The notes: generated by a model from the sequence alone, not told the origin. Positions 1 through 9,215 are shown, numbered from the stretch's first letter. The stretch is DNA of 64,000 bases from an uncultured Fusicatenibacter sp. (GCA_902493585.1 CABUPZ010000004.1:17289-81288); one strand, 5' to 3'. Translations and numbers: made by a program.

Positions 1-2517
1 GAAGGTGATGGTCACAGACATGGTTTTGTCTTTCAGTATCTTTTTGATTTCGTAATCCGTTCCCTGTTTCAGGGTTGTATCTCCGTCCTTGATCTCCAGC
101 TTGGAAATATCCGTGCTGCTGTCGATCTTCGGAATGGTGATGCTTCCGTCTTCCTCATAGGCTTTCGGTTCGATGGTGAACGCAATTGCCTTGCTGACGG
201 TTTCGTTGTAGTTTTCCGTTCCGTCCGTGATTCCCTTCAGGTACCAGGTGCCTGCGGTGGAAGGAACGGTTGTGGAATAGGTGCCGTCCGCTTTGCTGCT
301 GTATACGAAATACGGTGTGCCGAAAGTTGTCTTTGCGGTCGGTGTATTTGCCTTGCTGCCGTAGGTCCAGCCTTTTACCGTGGGTTCTTCTGTCCATTGG
401 TTATCCGCTTTCTGTATTGTTACGGAAAGTTTCAGACCGGACAGGGATTCATAATTTGCAGTGTCTTTTGGTGTGTAGGATGCAGTGAAGCTGCGGGTTC
501 CGACAGCGCCGACCGAAAGTGACGGGTCATCCCAGGCGAATCCTTCCGGCAGGGTCAGTGCGCGGAGGGTCTGACCGTAGGAAGCCTGAAGTTTTGGAAG
601 GTCGGGAGCAGGAACCGCTTTGCCGATCACAAATTCATCCGTCTGTGTCAGTTCTGCGTAGGCGTCGCTTGCGGGAACGGTGGCCTTTACATACCAGATG
701 CCCGCCTGCGTCGGTACCTGATCCGTGAAAGTGCCGTCCACAGATGCGCCGTAGGTAAAGATCACGTCGCCGTGAGCTGCTTTTGCAGAAGGTGTAGAAG
801 GAGTCTCTCCGTAAATCCAGTCATTGATGGTGAGTGCCTCGGTCCAGGTGTTCGTTCCCTGTGCAACTGTCAGAGGAAGGAAACGTTCTACATAATGGCC
901 GTCGGCATGATACCCTTCCACCGCGGAGTAATCATAATTCTTGTCATCCACGGTTAGGCGCGCTGCATAGCCTTCGTTGTTTACGGATACTCTCTGGCTG
1001 TTGTCCACCCAGCTCCATCCGTCCGGAAGCGCTACAGTGGAAAGGAGAGCATCCTGTTGGGAGGCAAGTCCTTCCGGGAGTGCCAGTTCCGGGGCTTTGG
1101 CTTTGTTGATATGGAATTCAAGGATCGTACTCAGTCCGCTGTAATCTTCGGTGGAAGGAACTTCGGCTTTCAGATACCAGGTACCTGCCGGTGCGTTTTC
1201 CGGAAGCTCACCGTAAGTGCCGTCTTTTGTACTGCTGTAAGTGAACTGTACAGTACCGAACGCTGCCTTTGCAGTGGGTGCCGGAGCAGTTCCGTAGGTG
1301 ACGTCGGCAATTGCCGGTGCTTCCGTCCATGTATTTTCAGCGGCAGAGATCGTAAAGGTTTTTTCCACGGATGCGGAGGAGTAGTTGGTATCGCCGTCCA
1401 CAATGGCAATGACTTTATATTCTCCGGTGTGAACCGAAGCATCGGTCAGCGGAATCCATTCGGGGCCATTGTTCTTTTGCCACTGGAACCGGACGTCGTT
1501 GGCACTTCCGTTTTTCTGAACTTCGGGAACAGCCGGAGGTTTGCCGTCGTAAGTTTTGTCCAGGGATTCTGTAAGAATGATAAGTGTGCTTTCTGCCTGG
1601 GCAACGGTAAACGGAACGATTGCCGAAAGTCCTGTATAATCAGGTGTTTCTGCTACTTCGGCTTTCAGATACCAGGATCCGGCATGGGAAGGCGGCGCTG
1701 CCTCAAACGGGCCGTCCTCAGAAGAAGCATAGGTAAAAATGATATCGCCGTATTTTGCCGCACCTGCAGGTACGGCAGCTGTCTGCCCGAATGTCCATCC
1801 CTGAATGGAAGGGCTGGTGATCCATGCATTGGCTTGCTGGGTACGGACAGCGAATGCGCTTCCGTTCCAGACAAGATCCAGGTGTTCCGGTGCAGCGGTT
1901 CCGCGGGTGAGCGTTATCCCATGGTCTGCCGCCTGCGGAACAAGATAGAGTGCGGTGCCGGAAGGCACAGCAGTGAATGAGAAAGTAAGCTGATCCATAA
2001 GCAGGGAAGTGATTCCCTCCGGATTGTCGATCCGGAAGACAGGTACCGCCTGCCCCTGGCTGTTGACCAGCTGTGTGCCGGAAGAGACATCCGCCGGTTT
2101 CATGGCGGAAAGCGTCAAAGTTCCGGATGTACCGTCAAACAGGAAAATACGTTCTGCTGTATTCGTGTCATCCGTGGAATTCCGAATGGTGACGGTTCCC
2201 TGGAATCCTTCTGCGATGCTGAGTTTTGCGGTGGGTTCTGTTCCCTCGATCACAACCGTATAAGCACCGTTGTGGGTAATGGTCAGTGTATCGTCCGTCT
2301 TGGTAAATCCACTGGAAGCGGGAGCGCCGGTGCTGTCCAGAATCTGCAGGTCGTCTGCAGTGGTTTCCGAACCGGCGCCATTCGTCTCTGAGGCTGGCGC
2401 AGCCCTGAAAGGATCTTCATTTCCGGCGGCCCAAAGCGGAACCGGCTGTACAAGCCAGATACACATCAGCATCGACAGTAGAAGAGAAAGAATACGTGAT
2501 TTCGTTCTGTTCTTCAT
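1..2517 (-). CDS. Secreted Ig-like/MBG-type repeat surface protein (C-terminus off the left edge)
   Basis: An open frame runs from an ATG at 2517 to base 1 without a stop (839 codons), preceded by AGGAGG-type bases just upstream. The N-terminus (MKNRTKSRILSLLLSMLM...) is a signal peptide ending near PLWAAG. After a unique N-terminal part there are four related modules beginning at about 1824, 1329, 846 and 396, each about 76 residues long. They share W...P, YG, P-A-K, G...F-Y-S, DG-Y and AGTWYLKA motifs, the pattern of bacterial Ig-like/MBG-type domains, and alternate with other beta-rich segments that contain SYGQTL and NYES motifs. The role is probably adhesion or envelope scaffolding. The anchoring signal would lie beyond the window. 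The frame and repeats are seen directly; the family name is from memory. Confidence 0.85.
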   Translation of the reverse strand, partial: MKNRTKSRILSLLLSMLMCIWLVQPVPLWAAGNEDPFRAAPASETNGAGSETTADDLQILDSTGAPASSGFTKTDDTLTITHNGAYTVVIEGTEPTAKLSIAEGFQGTVTIRNSTDDTNTAERIFLFDGTSGTLTLSAMKPADVSSGTQLVNSQGQAVPVFRIDNPEGITSLLMDQLTFSFTAVPSGTALYLVPQAADHGITLTRGTAAPEHLDLVWNGSAFAVRTQQANAWITSPSIQGWTFGQTAAVPAGAAKYGDIIFTYASSEDGPFEAAPPSHAGSWYLKAEVAETPDYTGLSAIVPFTVAQAESTLIILTESLDKTYDGKPPAVPEVQKNGSANDVRFQWQKNNGPEWIPLTDASVHTGEYKVIAIVDGDTNYSSASVEKTFTISAAENTWTEAPAIADVTYGTAPAPTAKAAFGTVQFTYSSTKDGTYGELPENAPAGTWYLKAEVPSTEDYSGLSTILEFHINKAKAPELALPEGLASQQDALLSTVALPDGWSWVDNSQRVSVNNEGYAARLTVDDKNYDYSAVEGYHADGHYVERFLPLTVAQGTNTWTEALTINDWIYGETPSTPSAKAAHGDVIFTYGASVDGTFTDQVPTQAGIWYVKATVPASDAYAELTQTDEFVIGKAVPAPDLPKLQASYGQTLRALTLPEGFAWDDPSLSVGAVGTRSFTASYTPKDTANYESLSGLKLSVTIQKADNQWTEEPTVKGWTYGSKANTPTAKTTFGTPYFVYSSKADGTYSTTVPSTAGTWYLKGITDGTENYNETVSKAIAFTIEPKAYEEDGSITIPKIDSSTDISKLEIKDGDTTLKQGTDYEIKKILKDKTMSVTITF

Positions 2518-2722
2518 AATTCCTACCTCCTTTCTTTCTAGGAATTACACACTTACTCTTGTTACTTTCATCATATATTAATTTCAGATAAAAGTAAAGA
2601 TAAAAGTGAAAATAAAAGAATAAATAAAAAGATTATAGGAAATAATTGTAAAATAATGAGGAAACAATCAAAATATTCGGAAAAATTTGAACTGTAGATG
2701 TGAGGGGCTTCTCCCGTTTATA

Positions 2723-2751
2723 TTGACAGTGCAGTAATTTCAGAATAAGAT
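2723..2751 (+). promoter_or_regulatory. Sigma-70 type promoter for the pepV-merR operon
   Basis: TTGACA (2723-2728) and TAAGAT (2746-2751) are separated by 17 bp, 46 bp upstream of the dipeptidase ATG. The rest of the 279-bp divergent intergenic region (2518-2796) is very AT-rich, with several ATAAAAG-like words around 2588-2630 and no gene. Confidence 0.7.
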
Positions 2752-2796
2752 GGGAAAAGAAGAGAACGCAGGAAAACGTCAGAAAGAGGAACGCAT

Positions 2797-4203
2797 ATGA
2801 AATATGAAGGATTAAACAGTAAAATATCGGAAATGCAGGAAGAGATCCTGTCGTCCCTCCGGGAAAGCATTCAGATCCGGAGCGTAAAGGGAGCGCCGGC
2901 ACCGGAAGCTCCTTACGGGGAAGGACCAAAGCGCGCGCTGGAACATGCACTGGAGCTGGGCAAAAAACTGGGCTTTCGGACAGGGAGCATGGATCACCGG
3001 GTTGGCTGGATTGAGTACGGAGAAGGACAGGAGATGGCTGCGGTTCTGGGTCATCTGGATGTTGTGCCGGAGGGCGGCGGCTGGACGTATCCGCCGTTCG
3101 GAGGTGAAATCCATGACGGCAAAATGTATGGACGCGGAGTGCTGGACGACAAAGGCCCTGTGATCGGAGCAATTTACGGACTGAAGGCAATCCGTGATGC
3201 CGGGCTGAAACCGGACCGGAGACTCCGTGTGATTTTCGGGACCGATGAGGAGAATGGATCCTCCTGTGTAAAGTATTATATTCAGAACGGAGGGGAGCTT
3301 CCCACCATCGGGTTTACTCCCGATGCGGACTATCCGCTGATTTTCTGCGAAAAAGGGCAGCTGTTCTGGAAACTTACCAGACCGGCGAAAGTGGGAAAAC
3401 CGACAGAAGGAAATGCACCGGCGGCGAAGCTGATCCGTCTGGAAGGCGGAACGGCAAAGAATGTGGTGATGCCGGAATGTGTCCTCGAAGTGGAGGGAAG
3501 ACTGAAGGTGAAGAGCAGCGAGGGCATTACGGTGACAGTGGAAAATGGAAGAACCATTGTGACTGCAGTTGGAAAAGGCGCTCACGGAAGCACGCCGGAG
3601 CTGGGCATCAATGCAGCGCAGAAGCTGTTTGCGGCGATTGCCGATTCGGAGCTGGAGGAAGGACTGGCACAGATGGTGCGTTTTGTGCTGGAGAAGATTG
3701 GAACCGAGACCAATGGAGCCTCTCTTGGAATCTGTTATCAGGACGAGGAGACCGGAGAGACTACGGTAAATCTTGGAATTGTCCGGGGAACGGAAAAGAA
3801 GCTTTCTCTGACTCTCGATATCCGCTATCCGAAGAACGGAGACCGTGAGGAGATGATCAGAAACGTAAAAGCCTGTGCCGCAGCGTATGGTTTCCAGGCA
3901 GAAGTGGATGCTGAAGGACGGCTTTTGTATCTTCCGAAGGACTCTGAGCTGGTGCAGAAACTGATGAAGGTCTACCGGGAGCAGACAGGTACGGAGGCAG
4001 AGCCGGTGGCTATCGGAGGAGGAACCTACGCCAAGAATTTCCAGAATATGGCGGCGTTTGGCCCGGTATTTCCCGGAGATACAGCACGGATCCATCAGCC
4101 GGATGAGTGTGCCGAGGTGGAGAAACTGGTGAAATCCTGGCAGATTACAGCCGCAGCCATGTATGAGATTGCAAAGAAGCAGGACGAAGGAGACCAGGTG
4201 TGA
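2797..4203 (+). CDS. pepV: M20 family dipeptidase, PepV-like
   Basis: A cytoplasmic zinc dipeptidase that would hydrolyse dipeptides. The 468-residue length suits PepV/Sapep. Metal and catalytic motifs are visible: HLDVVP at 86-91 (His and Asp), GRGVLDDKGP at 112-121 (bridging Asp) and GTDEENG at 148-154 (catalytic Glu pair). A central lid/dimerisation domain spans roughly 190-350, and a C-terminal GGGTYAKN stretch and a late metal-binding His (RIHQPDE) are present. AAAGAGGA lies 7 bp before the ATG. The stop overlaps the GTG start of the MerR-methyltransferase by 4 bp, so the two are translationally coupled. The exact substrate is not decided by sequence. Confidence 0.9.
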   Translation: MKYEGLNSKISEMQEEILSSLRESIQIRSVKGAPAPEAPYGEGPKRALEHALELGKKLGFRTGSMDHRVGWIEYGEGQEMAAVLGHLDVVPEGGGWTYPPFGGEIHDGKMYGRGVLDDKGPVIGAIYGLKAIRDAGLKPDRRLRVIFGTDEENGSSCVKYYIQNGGELPTIGFTPDADYPLIFCEKGQLFWKLTRPAKVGKPTEGNAPAAKLIRLEGGTAKNVVMPECVLEVEGRLKVKSSEGITVTVENGRTIVTAVGKGAHGSTPELGINAAQKLFAAIADSELEEGLAQMVRFVLEKIGTETNGASLGICYQDEETGETTVNLGIVRGTEKKLSLTLDIRYPKNGDREEMIRNVKACAAAYGFQAEVDAEGRLLYLPKDSELVQKLMKVYREQTGTEAEPVAIGGGTYAKNFQNMAAFGPVFPGDTARIHQPDECAEVEKLVKSWQITAAAMYEIAKKQDEGDQV

Positions 4204-5384
4204 AAAAGGATGGGTATTATACCTCCGGGGAGTTTGCCGGAATGGCAAATGTTTCCGTGCGGACGATCCGGTTTTATGATAAGAAGAATATCCTGAAACC
4301 TTCCCTGGTCAGTGAGTCGGGCATCCGTTATTATACGGATTCGGATTTTGCACGGCTCCAACAGATCCTTCTATTGAAGTATCTGGGATTTTCCCTGGAC
4401 GATATCCGTGAGATGACCGTTGACGATATGGACTGGCATTATATGCTCAATTCGCTGAAGCTTCAGCAGAAACTGGTGCAGGACAGGATTGAACAGCTTC
4501 AGCTGGTGGAGCGTGCAGTCCAGGACACAACGGCCGCGCTGGAGACGGGGCATGAGATCGACTGGAGCCAGATGCTGGAGCTGATCCGGCTGACCGGCAT
4601 GGAAAAGAGCCTGAAGAGCCAGTATCAGAACGCCAGCAATATTTCCGCCAGGATCCGGCTCCACAGCCTGTATTCCCAGAATCCCAAAGGATGGTTTCCG
4701 TGGGTGTTTGAGCAGTGTGATCTTCGCGATGGAATGACGGTCCTGGAACTGGGAAGCGGCAGCGGAAGCTTGTGGACGGAAAACAGAGAACGGCTTCCCG
4801 AAGAGGTACAGATCGTCGTTTCGGATATCTCCGAGGGAATGCTCCGGGACGCGCGGCGGGAGATCGGCGGTGAGGACGGCAGGTTCCGCTTTGAGAATGT
4901 GGATGCCCACAGGATCCCGTTTCCGGACGAAACGTTTGATCTGGTCATCGCCAACCATGTGCTGTTTTACTGTGAGGATATTGACGGTGTCTGCCGGGAA
5001 GTGTGCAGAGTTCTGCGCAGGGGCGGCACTTTTCTGTGCAGCACTTACAGCAGCAGGCATATGAAAGAAATCAATGAACTGGTGCGGGACTTTGACAGCA
5101 GAGTTACCTTGTCTGCGGATAAACTGTATGAGAGGTTTGGACTGGAGAATGGCAGAGAATATCTGCAGCCATATTTTGAAAAGATAGAAATACGGCGGTA
5201 CGAGGACCGTCTGCTGGTGGACCGTCCGGAACCTCTGGTGGACTATGTACTGTCCTGCCATGGAAATCAGAATCAGTATCTTCTGGAGCGCTATAAGGAT
5301 TTCCGGAACTATGTGGAGCAGAAAACTTCCCATGTATTTTCGGTCACAAAGGATGCCGGCATCTTTATTGGCACAAAAGCATAA
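4200..5384 (+). CDS. MerR family regulator fused to a class I SAM methyltransferase
   Basis: 394 residues starting at GTG within GTGA, with AAGGAG 6 bp upstream. Residues 6-75 are a MerR winged-helix domain (YTSGEFAGMANVSVRTIRFY, then a GIRYYTDSDF wing). Residues 80-115 are a likely dimerisation helix. From about 178 there is a Rossmann methyltransferase with motif I VLELGSGSGS, an acidic strand end (IVVSD) and motif IV-like IANHVLFY. Ligand-sensing MerR proteins usually carry a small C-terminal effector domain; here a whole methyltransferase takes that place. The effector or methyl acceptor is unknown. A MerR-style operator-promoter lies 43 bp downstream of the stop codon. Confidence 0.85.
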   Translation: MKKDGYYTSGEFAGMANVSVRTIRFYDKKNILKPSLVSESGIRYYTDSDFARLQQILLLKYLGFSLDDIREMTVDDMDWHYMLNSLKLQQKLVQDRIEQLQLVERAVQDTTAALETGHEIDWSQMLELIRLTGMEKSLKSQYQNASNISARIRLHSLYSQNPKGWFPWVFEQCDLRDGMTVLELGSGSGSLWTENRERLPEEVQIVVSDISEGMLRDARREIGGEDGRFRFENVDAHRIPFPDETFDLVIANHVLFYCEDIDGVCREVCRVLRRGGTFLCSTYSSRHMKEINELVRDFDSRVTLSADKLYERFGLENGREYLQPYFEKIEIRRYEDRLLVDRPEPLVDYVLSCHGNQNQYLLERYKDFRNYVEQKTSHVFSVTKDAGIFIGTKA

Positions 5385-5426
5385 TTGGAAAAAATAATAA
5401 ATTTTGTGAAATCTTTGAGAAAACAC

Positions 5427-5457
5427 TTGAAAGTGACGTAACGTCACCTTTTATAAT
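5427..5457 (+). promoter_or_regulatory. MerR-type promoter with operator in a 19-bp spacer
   Basis: TTGAAA (5427-5432) and TATAAT (5452-5457) are 19 bp apart. The spacer contains a perfect dyad GTGACGT-A-ACGTCAC (5433-5447). An overlong spacer holding a dyad is the hallmark of MerR-activated promoters. It points to rfbA at 5605, and no other gene lies between. Control by the adjacent MerR-methyltransferase is inferred. Confidence 0.75.
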
Positions 5458-5490
5458 AAGGGCAGACTTGAAGAGAATCTGCAGTTTCGG

Positions 5491-5520
5491 CGTAACAATT
5501 CAGCCGACTGAACGATTACG
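5491..5520 (+). repeat. Dispersed palindromic repeat, copy 1
   Basis: A 30-bp imperfect palindrome in the rfbA leader, beginning CGTAAC and ending ATTACG, with inner arms TTCAG and CTGAA. Two related copies lie at 11621 and 23551. Confidence 0.55.
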
Positions 5521-5604
5521 TTTTGGTGACTGGCGAACGGCCGGATGCCGGGATGCAGTGAAGATCAGACTGTATGACGAAAAAACAAAGGAGACGAATG
5601 ACAA

Positions 5605-6492
5605 ATGAAAGGAATTATTCTTGCCGGAGGTTCCGGCACACGCCTTTATCCGCTGACAATGGTAACATCCAAACAGCTGCTGCCGATTTATGACAAACCG
5701 ATGATCTACTATCCCCTTTCCGTACTGATGAATGCAGGAATCCGTGATATCCTGATCATCTCTACACCGGACGATACGCCGAGATTCGAAGCGCTGCTGG
5801 GAGACGGCCATCAGTTCGGTATTTCTCTGTCTTATGCAGTACAGCCGTCGCCGGACGGACTGGCGCAGGCGTTTATCATTGGGGAGGAATTCATCGGCGA
5901 TGATTCCGTGGCAATGGTTCTGGGAGACAATATTTTCGCAGGCCATGGACTGAACAAGCGTCTGAAAAATGCTGCGTCCAGAAAAACGGGCGCAACCGTG
6001 TTCGGCTACTATGTGGACGATCCGGAGCGTTTTGGGATCGTGGAATTTGATGGAGAAGGAAAGGCAGTTTCCATCGAGGAGAAGCCGGAACATCCGAAGA
6101 GCAACTATTGTGTGACCGGCCTGTATTTCTACGACAACCGGGTGGTAAAATATGCCAAAGAATTGAAGCCGTCCGCACGCGGAGAACTGGAGATCACCGA
6201 TCTGAACCGGATTTATCTGGAAGAAGGCGAACTGAATGTGGAACTTCTGGGACAGGGCTTTACCTGGCTGGATACAGGCACGCATGAGTCTCTGGTGGAA
6301 GCGACCAATTTTGTCAAGACGGTGGAGACCCATCAGCACCGCAAGATTGCCTGCCTGGAAGAGATTGCTTATCTGAACGGATGGATCAGCAGGGAGCAGC
6401 TTCTGGAGGATATCCAACCGCTGAAGAAAAATCAGTACGGCAGTTATCTGATGGATGTCCTGAATGGCAAATACATGGAAAAACTGTATTGA
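5605..6492 (+). CDS. rfbA: Glucose-1-phosphate thymidylyltransferase
   Basis: First enzyme of dTDP-L-rhamnose synthesis: dTTP plus glucose-1-phosphate gives dTDP-glucose. The 295-residue length is typical for RmlA. The nucleotide-binding GGSGTRLYPLT motif is at 8-18, followed by KQLLPIYDKPMIYYPLS, VLGDN and the EEKP lysine region (SIEEKPEHPKS). AAAGGAGA stands before the ATG. It sits behind a MerR-like promoter and a 130-nt leader, and is followed after 83 bp by rfbD. No rfbB or rfbC is in the window, so the pathway must be completed elsewhere. Confidence 0.95.
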   Translation: MKGIILAGGSGTRLYPLTMVTSKQLLPIYDKPMIYYPLSVLMNAGIRDILIISTPDDTPRFEALLGDGHQFGISLSYAVQPSPDGLAQAFIIGEEFIGDDSVAMVLGDNIFAGHGLNKRLKNAASRKTGATVFGYYVDDPERFGIVEFDGEGKAVSIEEKPEHPKSNYCVTGLYFYDNRVVKYAKELKPSARGELEITDLNRIYLEEGELNVELLGQGFTWLDTGTHESLVEATNFVKTVETHQHRKIACLEEIAYLNGWISREQLLEDIQPLKKNQYGSYLMDVLNGKYMEKLY

Positions 6493-6575
6493 TCGTACGG
6501 GGACCGAGCCTGTGAATGCAGTGAGAAACCAGGAACCTGAAGACAGATTTGAAAAATGAAATGGAGATGGATGAC

Positions 6576-7445
6576 ATGAGAGTATTGGTGACAGGTGTCA
6601 AAGGGCAGCTTGGCCATGATGTGATGAATGAACTGGCGAAAAGGAATCATACCGGTGTCGGAGTGGACATTGAGGAGATGGATATCACGGATGCGGCTTC
6701 TGTGGAGCGTGTGATCCGGGAATCCGACGTGGAGGCAGTCATTCACTGTGCGGCATGGACGGCTGTGGATCTGGCGGAGGATGAGGACAAGATTGAAAAA
6801 GTGCGCCAGGTCAATGCCGGCGGTACAGAGAATATCGCAAAGGTCTGTGCGGAGCTGGATCTGAAGATGATCTATATCAGTACGGATTACGTGTTTGACG
6901 GACAGGGTACCCGTCCGTGGGAGCCGGATGATGAGCGTCATCCGCTGAATGTATATGGCCAGACCAAATATGAGGGTGAGCTGGCAGTTGAAAAATACCT
7001 GACCAGATATTATATTGTCCGTATTGCCTGGGTATTCGGTGTGAACGGAAAGAACTTCATCAAGACCATGCTGAACCTTGGAAAGACTCATGAGGAACTG
7101 ACGGTTGTGGATGATCAGATCGGTTCTCCTACCTATACCTATGACCTGGCAAGACTGCTGGTGGATATGGTGGAGACCGACAAATATGGCAGATACCATG
7201 CGACCAATGAGGGACTTTGCTCCTGGTATGAATTCGCTTGTGAGATTTTCCGCCAGGTAGCCAAGATCAACCCGGTTTATGAAAAAGTGCATGTGACTCC
7301 GGTGGACAGCAGCCATTACCCGGCGAAGGCGAAACGTCCTTCCAACAGCCGGATGAGCAAAGAAAAGCTGACTCAGAACGGATTCCAGCATCTTCCGTCC
7401 TGGCAGGATGCGTTGGAGCGGTATCTGAAAGAAATTGAAGTTTAA
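6576..7445 (+). CDS. rfbD: dTDP-4-dehydrorhamnose reductase
   Basis: Last step of dTDP-L-rhamnose synthesis, an NAD(P)H-dependent short-chain-type reductase. N-terminal Rossmann motif GVKGQLGHD, active-site region ISTDYVFDG and catalytic YGQTKYEGE (YxxxK). The ATG at 6576 (MRVLVTG) is preferred because GGAG lies 9 bp upstream and it matches the family start; an in-frame TTG at 6549 would add nine charged residues. It forms an operon with rfbA and ends before a strong terminator. Rhamnose is a common building block of wall polysaccharides, and an LCP ligase gene lies next door on the other strand. Confidence 0.93.
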   Translation: MRVLVTGVKGQLGHDVMNELAKRNHTGVGVDIEEMDITDAASVERVIRESDVEAVIHCAAWTAVDLAEDEDKIEKVRQVNAGGTENIAKVCAELDLKMIYISTDYVFDGQGTRPWEPDDERHPLNVYGQTKYEGELAVEKYLTRYYIVRIAWVFGVNGKNFIKTMLNLGKTHEELTVVDDQIGSPTYTYDLARLLVDMVETDKYGRYHATNEGLCSWYEFACEIFRQVAKINPVYEKVHVTPVDSSHYPAKAKRPSNSRMSKEKLTQNGFQHLPSWQDALERYLKEIEV

Positions 7446-7518
7446 CGGAAACCAGCTGTTCCGTTGATGGAACGGCTATTGTTCACACGACTGTTGATAA
7501 AGAAAATGCAGGATGTGG

Positions 7519-7567
7519 AAAACCCCTCCGGATTTCAAGAGATATGTGGAAATTCGGAGGGGTTTTT
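7519..7567 (+). terminator. Rho-independent terminator after rfbD, probably bidirectional
   Basis: Arms AAAACCCCTCCG and CGGAGGGGTTTT enclose a loop that can itself pair (GATTTC with GAAATT), followed by TTTTT on the plus strand. The opposite strand ends in TTTT and could serve the convergent LCP gene. A separate 14-bp perfect palindrome, TGCCGTATACGGCA, lies at 7593-7606. Confidence 0.85.
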
Positions 7568-7609
7568 GGACTTTTTATCAAGTGTTTCTCTTTGCCGTAT
7601 ACGGCAGTG

Positions 7610-9112
7610 TTATGGCTGCTGCAGGGTTTCTCCCGCCGCCACCTGGGCCAGCAGTGATTTTGCCTGATCCACGGTAGAGGTATCCGGGATCATGACATAG
7701 ACGGAAGAACTCATGGAATAAGGAACCTGGCTGTCCCCGCTTCCGTCGACGCTGTAGCTTACCACGTTCCAGCTTCCGCCGTCGGACAGCTGCTTGCGGA
7801 CCACTTCAGCGATGGTGTCATAGGGGAGATTTGTCTCCATGCAGCCTTCCGCGCTGTTCAGTACGGAAGTATAGTTGGTCAGGATCGCAGGGCTGGTGGC
7901 TTTGTTCAGCACGCCCTGGATAACGGCCATCTGATTCTTTCCGCGCTGACGGTCGCCGGAAGAAAAGGCATAACGTTCCCGGCAGAATGCCAGCGCTTCT
8001 TCTCCGTTTACCGTATTCCAGCCTTCGTTGAAATGATAGCCCTGCACATTTCCGGTATCAAAGGTATAGTCGGAATAGACTTCGATTCCGCCCAGGGCGT
8101 CGATGATATCGACAAATCCGTTGAAATTCACACGGAAATAATAATCCACAGGAACTCCATAGAGCATGGACAGAGTATCCATGCTGACCTGGACGCCGTA
8201 GATGCCCGCGTGGGTCAGTTTGTCCGGAGCGCCGTTGGAAATAGACAGTGGCACATAATAATCACGCGGCGTGGAAATCAGGAGTACCTGGCGTGTCTTT
8301 GTATTGATGCTTGCCAGAATATTCACATCGCTTCGGCTGCGGGACGGCAGCGTGGACGAACGGGTATCGCTTCCGCTGATGTAAATATTCACCACCGGAT
8401 TTTCATCGAGAGACGGAGTAGATGCCTGTGCCTGATCCGCTGGATCCAGAATGGTGGTTTCCACGATCTCCGTTGTCAGAGCGCGTATGGAAGAGGGGAA
8501 ATCCGCATATTCGTCAAATTCTTCATACAGGTCCAGATAGGCGTCATTCAAAATGACAGCGCCCACTTCGCCGCTTCGCAGACCGTCGGCAAGCTGCGTC
8601 AGTCCCGCATATTCCGCTGTCTGGATCGTTGTGCCGAGCTGTTCGTTGATCCGTGATACAACGGTATCTGTATTTTTACGGTCCGGGGTGCTGAGAATTC
8701 CGAAGGAATAGCCGGAAGCATCGGCGAGTACCTGGGCAGGATCATCGGTCAGGACATAGGCGGAAATATTGGAAGCCTCCGTCTGAATGCCTGCAATGGT
8801 CCTCAGTGTCGACTGGGTCTGGTAGAGGTAAATGCCGCCCACCGCGAATACACCCAGACAGATCAGCCACCATGCGGTGCCCAGGACAAAGGCCAGCCGG
8901 TTTCTGAAATTCCGGGTAAGCAGGAAAGTGAGCAGGACAGCCAAAAGACATACGGCCGCCGCAGCGACCAGATGGGTGTTTGTGAGCAGCTGCGTCAAAG
9001 AAAGCATGAAAAGGAAAAGAATGGAGACAACCAAAAGCAGCAGCGTGAGAACCGTGCCGGGTATCCGGGGCTTTTTCTTTGATTTTCTTGAACGATTAGA
9101 ACTCATGATCAT
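7610..9112 (-). CDS. LytR-CpsA-Psr (LCP) family wall-polymer transferase
   Basis: LCP proteins attach polyprenyl-linked anionic polymers or capsule to peptidoglycan outside the membrane. After a basic N-terminus there are three hydrophobic segments within about residues 18-115, then an extracellular accessory region. The LCP domain follows, with SDVNILASIN, an Arg/Asp active-site patch (LLISTPRDYY), LTHAGIYG, GGIEVYSDYTFD and a conserved FCRERYAFSSGDRQRGKNQ block. I chose the ATG at 9112 because AAAGGA lies directly upstream; an ATG at 9136 in the same frame lacks a site. A good promoter lies at 9187-9215. Convergent with rfbAD, which could provide rhamnose for the polymer attached. Confidence 0.9.
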   Translation of the reverse strand: MIMSSNRSRKSKKKPRIPGTVLTLLLLVVSILFLFMLSLTQLLTNTHLVAAAAVCLLAVLLTFLLTRNFRNRLAFVLGTAWWLICLGVFAVGGIYLYQTQSTLRTIAGIQTEASNISAYVLTDDPAQVLADASGYSFGILSTPDRKNTDTVVSRINEQLGTTIQTAEYAGLTQLADGLRSGEVGAVILNDAYLDLYEEFDEYADFPSSIRALTTEIVETTILDPADQAQASTPSLDENPVVNIYISGSDTRSSTLPSRSRSDVNILASINTKTRQVLLISTPRDYYVPLSISNGAPDKLTHAGIYGVQVSMDTLSMLYGVPVDYYFRVNFNGFVDIIDALGGIEVYSDYTFDTGNVQGYHFNEGWNTVNGEEALAFCRERYAFSSGDRQRGKNQMAVIQGVLNKATSPAILTNYTSVLNSAEGCMETNLPYDTIAEVVRKQLSDGGSWNVVSYSVDGSGDSQVPYSMSSSVYVMIPDTSTVDQAKSLLAQVAAGETLQQP

Positions 9113-9186
9113 AGTATCCTTTCTCTTTGGTATCATAGCAGCAGCGGTATCCGCCGAAGGGCACCGGCCTGCAGTGCTGTGAAATT

Positions 9187-9215
9187 ATTATAGCCCTCAT
9201 TGTTCCCGTTGTCCA
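9187..9215 (-). promoter_or_regulatory. Promoter for the LCP gene
   Basis: On the minus strand, TGGACA (9215-9210) and TATAAT (9192-9187) are separated by 17 bp, 75 bp from the chosen start. Confidence 0.65.

Noticed and set aside
169..1824. Regular repeats that could suggest a CRISPR array
   Set aside because: The repeats are about 450-500 bp apart, diverged and inside one coding frame, so they are protein modules.
1057..1980. 307-codon open frame on the plus strand
   Set aside because: Antisense to the Ig-like repeat gene, which is open over its whole 839 codons and shows conserved repeats.
2812..4248. 478-codon open frame on the minus strand
   Set aside because: Antisense to the dipeptidase gene with all its metal motifs; Cys/His-rich nonsense product.
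7443..7464. AACGGAA/TTCCGTT hairpin after rfbD as a further palindromic-repeat copy
   Set aside because: It lacks the TTCAGC...GAAC...TTAC core shared by the other three copies.
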